A stretch of 10,558 bases of DNA from the NCBI GenBank assembly GCA_943350065.1, contig CALQZZ010000011.1:1-10558 (forward strand). The letters run 5' to 3'. The stretch comes from Candidatus Nomurabacteria bacterium. GTDB taxonomy: Bacteria > Patescibacteriota > Minisyncoccia > Phycocordibacterales > UBA9973. This document shows, piece by piece, positions 5,697 to 10,558 of the stretch. How positions within the stretch are numbered: the first letter of the stretch is position 1; every line of letters starts with the position of its first letter. Below the pieces are notes generated by a model. The model searched no databases. It was given only the letters and a program-made list of their open reading frames with translations, and had not been told where the DNA came from. The position numbers and the translations under genes were made by a program.

Positions 5697-6045
5697 TCTT
5701 ATGCAACCCCCACAAAAAGGATTTTATTATCATTACAAACATGACCCACAGGGGAGTGTGAATAATTGCGCTTATGAAGTGATAGGGAATGCTTTTAATA
5801 CTGAAGCTGTTGATTTTAAAACTGACAATCCAAATGATTTTTTGAAAGACGAAGTTGTCATTTATCGTCCGCTTTATGATACTTCGTTAGTTTATAAAGC
5901 AGAAAAAAGATTTTGGTATCGTCCCGCAAAAATGTTTTTGGAAGAAGTTACCAAGGACGAAAAAATCTTTCCTCGCTTTCAAAAAATCACTGACGAAAAA
6001 GTCATTTCTGAACTGATAAAAATCAGGGATGAGATATATAAATAA
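5683..6045 (+). CDS. DUF1653-domain protein
   Basis: Small protein with the DUF1653 signature: 'FYYHYKHDPQGS' (14-25), 'YEVIGNAFNTEA' (31-42), 'VVIYRPLYD' (58-66), 'FWYRPAKMFLEEV' (77-89) and 'FPRFQKI' (96-102). The domain is widespread, short and of unknown function. Two starts are possible: ATG 5683, overlapping the toxin-like gene by 14 bases (120 aa), or ATG 5701, four bases after that gene's stop (114 aa), which brings the start nearer to the domain as in most relatives. Neither has a Shine-Dalgarno site. It is co-directional and evidently co-transcribed with the toxin-like gene and is followed directly by a terminator. Whether it takes part in the toxin system is unknown. Confidence 0.85.
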   Translation: MLQTNLMQPPQKGFYYHYKHDPQGSVNNCAYEVIGNAFNTEAVDFKTDNPNDFLKDEVVIYRPLYDTSLVYKAEKRFWYRPAKMFLEEVTKDEKIFPRFQKITDEKVISELIKIRDEIYK

Positions 6046-6074
6046 AAAAGCTCCACACGAATGTGAAGCTTTTT
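6045..6074. terminator. Bidirectional intrinsic terminator between convergent genes
   Basis: A 13-bp stem with one mismatch (6045-6057 with 6062-6074) closed by a CGAA loop (6058-6061). Five A on one side and five T on the other are part of the stem, so each strand's transcript ends in a U tract. It directly follows the DUF1653 stop and lies 20 bases beyond the stop of the convergent membrane-protein gene, serving both. Confidence 0.88.
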
Positions 6075-6094
6075 AAAAATTAATTACAATCTTA

Positions 6095-6517
6095 TTAACC
6101 AAGAGTTAGTAAGCCTATTGCGGTAAATATTCCTAAGAAATATGGAACCATCCAAAGTACTGGACCTACTGGAACCACGATAACTAAGACTACAGTAATA
6201 ATTAACATTATTACTGGTACAAGGTATCCCTTTTTCTTGTCTCGATAGGATATTATTGAATGTATTGTTAATACAATCATCCAAATAATTACTATTACTG
6301 CAGTTGTAGGATTAATTTTGATATTTTCTATTACTTTCGTAACAGTTAATCCTACTTCTTCCTGAAAGAAAGTAAAAAGGATGGTTGTAAAAAACATAAA
6401 TCTTAACCATACTCGGTAAAGACCATGTTTTCCTGTTGCATAATTAATAATCATTGCTATTACTATAATAGCTAAGATTGTTGACCCATAAGGGTAAGTT
6501 GAAATTGATTCGTACAT
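6095..6517 (-). CDS. Uncharacterised multi-pass membrane protein
   Basis: A 140-residue, strongly hydrophobic protein with four or five membrane segments at about 12-27, 34-51, 71-90, 98-118 and 119-138. Short polar loops include 'QEEVGLTVTKVIENIKIN' (52-69) and 'YRDKKKG' (91-97). I recognise no family. The start at 6517 lies 19 bases after the stop of the gene upstream on the same strand, so the two probably form an operon driven from 7045-7073; there is no Shine-Dalgarno site. Base composition is A/T rich like its partner and poorer in TCG/GTC codons than the housekeeping genes, which may mean low expression or a lineage-specific gene. Confidence 0.75.
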   Translation of the reverse strand: MYESISTYPYGSTILAIIVIAMIINYATGKHGLYRVWLRFMFFTTILFTFFQEEVGLTVTKVIENIKINPTTAVIVIIWMIVLTIHSIISYRDKKKGYLVPVIMLIITVVLVIVVPVGPVLWMVPYFLGIFTAIGLLTLG

Positions 6518-6536
6518 AGTTTCTGTTTTTTAATTG

Positions 6537-6956
6537 TTATTCCCACTCTATCCCTAAAATGTTTTTTAGCATTTTTTTAATTTCTACTAAATCCTTTTCA
6601 AGGATAATTTTTAGTGCAAGAGCCGCCATAGCTTCACCTTGCTTTTGTGCGAACATTGCTTTGTTGTCATTATCAAGCCGATTTGGTCGATTCTTTTCGG
6701 CATGTTTTGACAAAGAATAATTAAAATCCTTCCAAAATTGTGCAGTTGCAATTTCGGGGTTATTTTTTAAATACTCCCGTTCTTTAGCTTCTCTTTCAAA
6801 AGCTTCCTGACGATTTTTAGCGTCAACTTTCTTGTTTTCTAATCCAATCTCTGCCATCCGTTGTTTTGTTTTGGATGAAAAATAAAGGATTAAGGCAACT
6901 AAGCCTGCGATTGCTACAATCATGACCATAGCAAGTACTACTAATTGTGTAAACAT
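6537..6956 (-). CDS. Uncharacterised single-TM protein with charged helical tail
   Basis: A 139-residue protein with one N-terminal membrane segment (about 5-26) without an obvious signal-peptidase site, then a highly charged helical or coiled-coil stretch (about 28-65, Lys/Glu/Arg rich), a middle part 'ATAQFWKDFNYSLSKHAEKN' (70-89) and a C-terminal amphipathic helix (about 107-134). It is likely membrane anchored with the bulk in the cytoplasm, given the basic residues following the segment. No family recognised. It is the first gene of the minus-strand pair. The nearest GGAGG on that strand is about 30 bases before the ATG, too far for a normal Shine-Dalgarno site. Confidence 0.72.
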   Translation of the reverse strand: MFTQLVVLAMVMIVAIAGLVALILYFSSKTKQRMAEIGLENKKVDAKNRQEAFEREAKEREYLKNNPEIATAQFWKDFNYSLSKHAEKNRPNRLDNDNKAMFAQKQGEAMAALALKIILEKDLVEIKKMLKNILGIEWE

Positions 6957-7020
6957 TGTGTATTATTTTTTTAATGTACTTTTTCCTCCATGATTTAGCT
7001 CAAGGGTGGTTAGGCTGTTT

Positions 7021-7034
7021 TCAGACGATTCTGA
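7021..7034. repeat. Small inverted repeat just downstream of the minus-strand promoter
   Basis: TCAGA-CGAT-TCTGA, 5-bp arms around four bases. It lies within the first ~20 transcribed bases of the minus-strand operon, a position suited to an operator or a 5' hairpin. Such a short repeat can also arise by chance. Confidence 0.3.
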
Positions 7035-7044
7035 TTACCTTAAG

Positions 7045-7073
7045 AGTATAGCACCATATAGTTAAAATGTCAA
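7045..7073 (-). promoter_or_regulatory. Strong promoter of the minus-strand membrane-protein pair
   Basis: Read on the minus strand: consensus -35 TTGACA (7073-7068), a 17-base spacer, and -10 TATACT (7050-7045) preceded by TGC (extended -10). Predicted start near 7038, leaving an ~80-base leader before the ATG at 6956. It is the closest match to the sigma70 consensus in the window and is divergent from the uvrB promoter 24 bases away. Confidence 0.8.
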
Positions 7074-7093
7074 GGTGTAAAAAACCCTTATTT

Positions 7094-7102
7094 TGCTATA
7101 CT
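7094..7102 (+). promoter_or_regulatory. uvrB promoter, extended -10 type
   Basis: TGC followed by TATACT (7097-7102), an extended -10 box. No good -35 is present at 16-18 bases upstream (GGTGTA or shifted), as expected for extended -10 promoters. The start would be near 7109, leaving about five bases before the uvrB ATG at 7114. The nine bases TGCTATACT are identical in the divergent minus-strand promoter. Confidence 0.55.
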
Positions 7103-7113
7103 AAAAACACAAA

Positions 7114-9261
7114 ATGTTTGCCAATAAATTCAAAATTAAATCAGACTTTAAACCAGCAGGTGATCAGCCGAAGGCTATAAAGGCGCTTGTGGAAGGGTTG
7201 AAGAAGGGGATGAACAAGCAGACGTTACTCGGGGTTACGGGTAGTGGCAAGACTTTTACCGTGGCGAATGTGATACAAAGTGTGCAAAAGCCGACGCTGA
7301 TTATTGCGCACAACAAGACACTCGCAGCTCAGCTCGCACAAGAGTTCAAAGAATTCTTTCCGGAAAATGCAGTGCATTATTTCGTCTCGTATTACGACTA
7401 CTACCAGCCGGAAGCTTACATGCCGACGACAGATACGTATATCGAAAAAGATGCGCAGATCAACAAAGAGATCGATCGTCTTCGTCATGCGAGTACGCAA
7501 GCTTTGCTAACGAGGAGTGATGTGATTATCGTCGCATCGGTGTCTTGTATTTATGGTCTCGGAAGTCCAGAAGAATACAAGGAAGAGAATTTGCATTTAG
7601 ATGTCGGGATGAAAATAGATAGAAAAGAGCTCGTGGAAAAATTAGTGAAAGTGCATTTCGAGAGGACGAATGCAGATTTGGAACCGGGGAATTTCCGCGC
7701 GATAGGAAACATTATCGAAGTCATGCCGATATCAGAAACTTTTGTGTATAGGATAGAAGTAGACGGTGGAAAGATTTTAAAAATTACAAAGATAGATCCA
7801 GTATCTTCAAAAATTCTCGCTGAAGAGCAAATGATTTTTATTTTCCCGGCGAAGCATTTTATCACGACGACAAAAGGCAGAGACAATGCGATAAAATCTA
7901 TTAAAAAAGAACTCGCAGATCAGCTCAAGAAATTCGACAAAGAAGGCAAGCTCCTCGAAGCAGAAAGATTAAAGAGACGCACGACTTATGACCTTGCGAT
8001 GATTCGTGAAGTCGGGTATTGTTCTGGAATAGAAAACTATTCTCGTCATCTTTCTGGTAAAGCTGTCGGTGAAGCACCGGAAACACTTCTCTCATATTTT
8101 CCAAAGGATGCAAAAGGCAATCCAGATTTTTTGACTGTCATCGACGAATCCCATGTCTCTATTCCACAAATCGGAGGAATGTTTGCAGGGGATCAATCTA
8201 GAAAAGGCACACTTGTAGAACACGGTTTTCGTCTGCCAAGTGCAAAGGACAATAGACCATTGAAGTTTCCAGAATTTTTAGAACGCGTCGGGCAAATGAT
8301 TTATACTTCTGCGACTCCTTCTGATTATGAAAGAACAGAAAGTGCTCAAATTGTTGAGCAAGTTATCCGTCCGACGGGCTTGCTTGATCCGGAAGTTGAA
8401 ATACGACCAATTTTAGCGCAGGGTGGCGCTTTCCAGAATTCGCACTCTGTCTTGGAAGGGCAAGTACAAAAGGGTCGTAGCGAAAATTCCTCCAAGCGCC
8501 ACCCTGCGCCTTATACAGGACAGATCCAAGATTTTATTTCTGAAGCAAAAAAAGAAATCAAAAATGGTCGCCGAGCGATAGCGACGACGCTGACGAAAAA
8601 GATGGCGGAGGACTTGAGTGAGTATTTAAAGAAGGAGGGAATCAAAGCAGAATATTTACATAGTGATATTAAAACAATAGAAAGAATTCAAATCCTGACA
8701 GAATTTCGTCGCGGAGCTTTTGATATTATCGTCGGAGTGAACTTGCTCCGTGAAGGTTTGGATTTACCAGAAGTTGGTTTGATTGGAATTCTCGATGCAG
8801 ACAAAGAAGGCTTCCTTCGTAGTGAGACAGCACTCATTCAAACGATAGGCCGTGCAGCTCGTAACAGTGCTGGACGAGTTATCCTGTATGCAGACAATAT
8901 GACAGGATCAATGGAGCGCGCATTGCGAGAGACGAATCGTCGTCGCACTTTACAGATAGCTTACAATAAAAAGAATGGTATTACTCCGAAAACTATTTTG
9001 AAAAAGATTCAAGACATCACACAGGGGATGGATACACTACACGACAAAGCAGTGCGTTCCGAGCTCGAACTCGATACGAAACTCTTTGCCAAGAATCCAA
9101 ATAAATTAATAAAAATAAAAGAACAAGCGATGAATGAAGCAGTCAAAATGCTCGACTTTGAGACTGCAGCAATCCTTCGTGATGAGATTAAAATTTTGAA
9201 AGCCCGCCCAGTGCCAGTAGTAGAACCTACGGCAATACCTAGGACAAAAAAGAAGAAATAA
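7114..9261 (+). CDS. uvrB: Excinuclease ABC subunit B with an in-frame repeat insertion
   Basis: DNA-damage verification helicase of nucleotide excision repair; loaded by UvrA and partner of UvrC. Motifs in order: 'GVTGSGKT' Walker A (40-47), the damage-probing beta-hairpin region 'YYDYYQPEAY' (93-102) to 'DRLRHAST' (121-128), 'DESH' (344-347), 'YTSATPSDYE' (397-406), 'RPTGLLDPEVEIRP' (419-432), 'GVNLLREGLDLPEVGL' (541-556), 'QTIGRAARN' (576-584) and a C-terminal UVR domain (about 665-698). At 715 residues it is 40-50 longer than usual; 34 of these (433-466) sit between 'EIRP' and 'YTGQIQDFI', segments that are nearly adjacent in normal UvrB, and are encoded by a palindromic repeat. The frame stays open, so the protein is probably functional. 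The start has no Shine-Dalgarno site and almost no leader. Confidence 0.97.
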   Translation: MFANKFKIKSDFKPAGDQPKAIKALVEGLKKGMNKQTLLGVTGSGKTFTVANVIQSVQKPTLIIAHNKTLAAQLAQEFKEFFPENAVHYFVSYYDYYQPEAYMPTTDTYIEKDAQINKEIDRLRHASTQALLTRSDVIIVASVSCIYGLGSPEEYKEENLHLDVGMKIDRKELVEKLVKVHFERTNADLEPGNFRAIGNIIEVMPISETFVYRIEVDGGKILKITKIDPVSSKILAEEQMIFIFPAKHFITTTKGRDNAIKSIKKELADQLKKFDKEGKLLEAERLKRRTTYDLAMIREVGYCSGIENYSRHLSGKAVGEAPETLLSYFPKDAKGNPDFLTVIDESHVSIPQIGGMFAGDQSRKGTLVEHGFRLPSAKDNRPLKFPEFLERVGQMIYTSATPSDYERTESAQIVEQVIRPTGLLDPEVEIRPILAQGGAFQNSHSVLEGQVQKGRSENSSKRHPAPYTGQIQDFISEAKKEIKNGRRAIATTLTKKMAEDLSEYLKKEGIKAEYLHSDIKTIERIQILTEFRRGAFDIIVGVNLLREGLDLPEVGLIGILDADKEGFLRSETALIQTIGRAARNSAGRVILYADNMTGSMERALRETNRRRTLQIAYNKKNGITPKTILKKIQDITQGMDTLHDKAVRSELELDTKLFAKNPNKLIKIKEQAMNEAVKMLDFETAAILRDEIKILKARPVPVVEPTAIPRTKKKK
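8416..8509 (+). repeat. 94-base element with perfect 16-bp terminal inverted repeats, in frame in uvrB
   Basis: The left arm GCGCAGGGTGGCGCTT (8416-8431) is exactly complementary to the right arm (8494-8509), with 62 bases between. The complementarity continues imperfectly inward (AGAATT..CGC near 8435-8443 against GCGAAAATTCC near 8480-8490). It encodes UvrB residues 435-466, absent from ordinary UvrB. A pairing of this length is very unlikely by chance. TTA occurs directly before and just after the element (8413-8415, 8511-8513), which could be a short target duplication, though this is weak. It carries no ORF of its own, like a MITE or a Rickettsia palindromic element. Confidence 0.88.
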
Positions 9262-9269
9262 TAAATATC

Positions 9270-9298
9270 TTGCTTTAGATTTTTTTAAGTTTTATAAT
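9270..9298 (+). promoter_or_regulatory. Promoter of the secreted-protein gene
   Basis: -35 TTGCTT (9270-9275), a 17-base spacer and a perfect -10 TATAAT (9293-9298). The start would be near 9305, giving an ~18-base A/T-rich leader without a Shine-Dalgarno site before the ATG at 9323. Confidence 0.7.
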
Positions 9299-9322
9299 TT
9301 AAAAAAATTTATATGTATAAAA

Positions 9323-9712
9323 ATGAAAAAATTGTTCTTTTTGTTGTTGATTTTTTATATAAAAACAACAACTGTGCCAGCTCATGCGCAAACAACCGAG
9401 CAAAAATGTCCTTGTGATGATAAGTATCATATAGAACAAAGATGGAATCATGTTGTTCAGTATAAAGATTCTTTGATTGATTCCCTTATTTTATTTTCTA
9501 AGGGGACAAAAGAGTTTGTTTGTATTTATTACAAGAGTAAAGATATTTTTTATTCTAAAATTCCACGAGTTGGAAAATGGAGAATAAATAATATTACCAA
9601 GCAAACTATTTGTTTTAATTCTGGATATGATTTACAGATTTTTAATTTAGTAACAAAAGAATTTTTTGTACCTAAAATTCCAGAAAAAGAAATTTTTCCA
9701 GATCCAAATTAG
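9323..9712 (+). CDS. Small secreted protein of unknown function
   Basis: 129 residues. The N-terminus is a classical Sec signal peptide: 'MKK', hydrophobic core 'LFFLLLIFYI' (4-13), and an AHA cleavage motif (20-22), predicting a mature start at about Gln23. There is no lipobox cysteine, so it is not a lipoprotein. The mature part has 'CPCDDKYH' (29-36), two more cysteines (Cys67, Cys97), and alternating short strands such as 'FVCIYYKSKDIFYSKIPRVGKW'-like segments and 'YDLQIFNLVTKEFFVPKIP' (101-119), suggesting a small beta-rich fold. I recognise no family. It has its own promoter and terminator and lies between uvrB and uvrA, with A/T-rich codons, so it is not obviously part of repair. Confidence 0.75.
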   Translation: MKKLFFLLLIFYIKTTTVPAHAQTTEQKCPCDDKYHIEQRWNHVVQYKDSLIDSLILFSKGTKEFVCIYYKSKDIFYSKIPRVGKWRINNITKQTICFNSGYDLQIFNLVTKEFFVPKIPEKEIFPDPN

Positions 9713-9739
9713 AAAGTCCTGTAGCAATACAGGCTTTTT
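9713..9739 (+). terminator. Intrinsic terminator after the secreted-protein gene
   Basis: CCTGTA (9718-9723) and TACAGG (9728-9733) form a perfect 6-bp stem with a GCAA tetraloop; AAAG/CTTT extends it past one bulged T, and five T (9735-9739) follow. It begins on the base after the TAG stop. Confidence 0.88.
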
Positions 9740-9754
9740 ATTTATCTAATTTTG

Positions 9755-9763
9755 TGTTATAGT
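9755..9763 (+). promoter_or_regulatory. uvrA promoter, extended -10 type
   Basis: TGT followed by TATAGT (9758-9763), an extended -10 arrangement, with only a T-rich -35 position (TTTTTA, 9735-9740) overlapping the preceding terminator's T tract. Predicted start near 9770, giving a leader of about 155 bases before uvrA. Confidence 0.5.
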
Positions 9764-9783
9764 ATTGTCACAAATTAATATAT

Positions 9784-9821
9784 AAACCCCAAGGGCAAAC
9801 CAAGGGGTGTTTCGGGGTTTT
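9784..9821 (+). promoter_or_regulatory. Possible two-state hairpin in the uvrA leader
   Basis: AAACCCC (9784-9790) can pair with GGGGTTT (9814-9820), and the same CCCC can instead pair with GGGG at 9804-9807. The long-range form ends in a short T run (9818-9821). Mutually exclusive pairing is the pattern of an attenuator, but the T run is short and I recognise no riboswitch class, so this is only a candidate. It could also be another copy of a dispersed repeat. Confidence 0.3.
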
Positions 9822-9830
9822 GAGTTCCTC

Positions 9831-9911
9831 CTCCCATTAGCTAAGGGGAGGAATGAGGTGGGGTGTTGAATTTTGCACCCCCTCCCAACCTCCCCCTTGG
9901 CGAAGGGGGAG
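9831..9911 (+). repeat. Composite palindromic repeat in the uvrA upstream spacer
   Basis: Three hairpins in a row: CTCCCATTAG/CTAAGGGGAG (9831-9850, 9 of 10 pairs), GGGGTG/CACCCC (9860-9865 with 9876-9881, 10-base loop), and CTCCCCCTT/AAGGGGGAG (9890-9898 with 9903-9911, perfect 9 bp, GGCG loop). The plan and parts of the sequence match the insert in tgt (4491-4576), including GAGGTGG, an AATT-containing loop before ACCCC, and AATAAATAC after the last arm. It fills most of the 212-base gap between the secreted-protein gene and uvrA. No coding potential is evident. Confidence 0.8.
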
Positions 9912-9924
9912 AAGAATAAATACA

Positions 9925-10558
9925 ATGAAAAACAACAAAGAAGAAAAAATAATAGTGCGCGGAGCGAGGACTCACAATCTTAAAAATATTACTGTGGAAA
10001 TGCCACGTAATAAGATGATTTGTATTACCGGTATGTCTGGATCAGGAAAATCATCCCTCGCTTTTGATACGATCTTCGCCGAAGGACAACGCCGATACGT
10101 GGAATCTCTTTCTTCGTATGCGCGACAATTTTTAAAACAAATGGCAAAGCCCGATGTGGATGAAATCGAAGGTTTGAGTCCAGCTATTTCTATCGACCAA
10201 AAATCTCGTTCAAACAATCCGCGTTCTACTGTCGCGACTATTACTGAAGTCTACGATTACCTCCGTGTATTGTATTCTCGTATTGGTAAACCTCATTGTC
10301 TAGAATGTGGTACAGAAATAAAAAAACTTTCTAATGAAGAAATCATGAATTTCGTTAAAGAAAAAGCAGAAAGTTTTCTGGCGAGTGGAAAGAAAAAAGA
10401 AGTCATGGGCGTGAATTGGACAGAAGTAAATATTAAAATATTTGCTCCTGTTGTGCGTGGAAGAAAAGGTGAATACTATCAATTACTCTATGACCTACTC
10501 GGTAAAGGTTATGCGAAAGTTCGTATCAATGGAGAGATAAAAAATCTTCGCGATAGAA
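9925..10558 (+). CDS. uvrA: Excinuclease ABC subunit A, N-terminal part (gene runs off the right edge)
   Basis: Damage-recognition ATPase of nucleotide excision repair; loads UvrB on DNA. The frame is open from the ATG at 9925 to the window end (211 residues of roughly 930-950). Visible: 'VRGARTHNLKNI' (11-22), Walker A 'GMSGSGKSSLAFDTIFAEGQ' (36-55), 'RRYVESLSSYARQFL' (56-70), 'GLSPAISIDQK' (83-93), 'RSTVATITEVYDYLR' (100-114), the first zinc-module cysteines in 'PHCLECG' (123-129), and the UvrB-binding region 'FAPVVRGRKGEY'. The GGGGGAG at the end of the upstream repeat is 13 bases before the ATG, far for a Shine-Dalgarno site but the best present. UvrB lies upstream on the same strand, separated by one gene and its own promoter, so the two are neighbours but not clearly one operon. 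Confidence 0.97.
   Translation, partial: MKNNKEEKIIVRGARTHNLKNITVEMPRNKMICITGMSGSGKSSLAFDTIFAEGQRRYVESLSSYARQFLKQMAKPDVDEIEGLSPAISIDQKSRSNNPRSTVATITEVYDYLRVLYSRIGKPHCLECGTEIKKLSNEEIMNFVKEKAESFLASGKKKEVMGVNWTEVNIKIFAPVVRGRKGEYYQLLYDLLGKGYAKVRINGEIKNLRDR

Noticed and set aside
6968..6991. Tiny minus-strand ORF of six codons with an internal GGAGG in the leader of the membrane pair
   Set aside because: Too short to support; GGAGG is about 30 bases from the true start and occurs within the mini-ORF itself.
9263..9287. Weak hairpin with a T run just after uvrB, possible terminator
   Set aside because: The stem is only four pairs plus A-T pairs past a mismatch, and the stretch is better explained as the TTGCTT...TATAAT promoter of the next gene.
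3810..9911. CRISPR array or tandem repeat
   Set aside because: The repeats are dispersed, differ in sequence and have no regular spacers.
1..10558. Alternative genetic code with UGA read as glycine (as in Gracilibacteria/Absconditabacteria)
   Set aside because: All long, conserved genes are complete with the standard code, and no conserved glycine position is taken by TGA.

Overview
The window looks like a piece of chromosome from an AT-rich bacterium with a compact genome, most likely a Patescibacteria / Candidate Phyla Radiation member of Parcubacteria type. This is inferred from short, tightly packed housekeeping genes, a prolyl-tRNA synthetase without its editing insert, near absence of Shine-Dalgarno sites, and GC-rich palindromic repeats that sit both between genes and in frame inside conserved genes. 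The standard code fits: every complete gene ends in TAA or TAG and none contains in-frame TGA.

Layout. Bases 1-544 (minus) hold the 5' part of rpsB (ribosomal protein S2), divergent from a plus-strand run proS, mreB, mreC, tgt (738-5194). This run joins tRNA charging, rod-shape cytoskeleton and queuosine tRNA modification. Bases 5237-6045 carry a small overlapping cluster: a 42-aa ORF, a PemK/MazF-type toxin-like protein and a DUF1653 protein. It ends at a bidirectional terminator shared with two convergent minus-strand genes (6095-6956) for an uncharacterised multi-pass membrane protein and a single-TM protein with a charged helical tail. Bases 7114-9261 are uvrB. A small secreted protein of unknown function follows (9323-9712), and uvrA starts at 9925 and runs off the right edge. 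So two subunits of nucleotide excision repair lie on the same strand, separated by one small gene and a repeat-filled spacer.

Most notable are three palindromic DNA elements read through as protein inside core enzymes: about 34 extra residues in UvrB bounded by a perfect 16-bp inverted repeat, about 30 extra residues in Tgt, and exactly 12 extra residues inside the Tgt zinc site. Related palindromes lie in the mreC-tgt and uvrA upstream spacers, where they may supply the ribosome binding site or shape the leader. They resemble Rickettsia palindromic elements in behaviour, not necessarily in origin.

Expression signals are readable. There are good sigma70-type promoters for rpsB, proS, the toxin cluster, the minus-strand pair and the secreted protein, and extended -10 promoters for uvrB and uvrA. 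Several place the -10 box 6 to 11 nt before the start codon, which predicts leaderless or nearly leaderless mRNAs.
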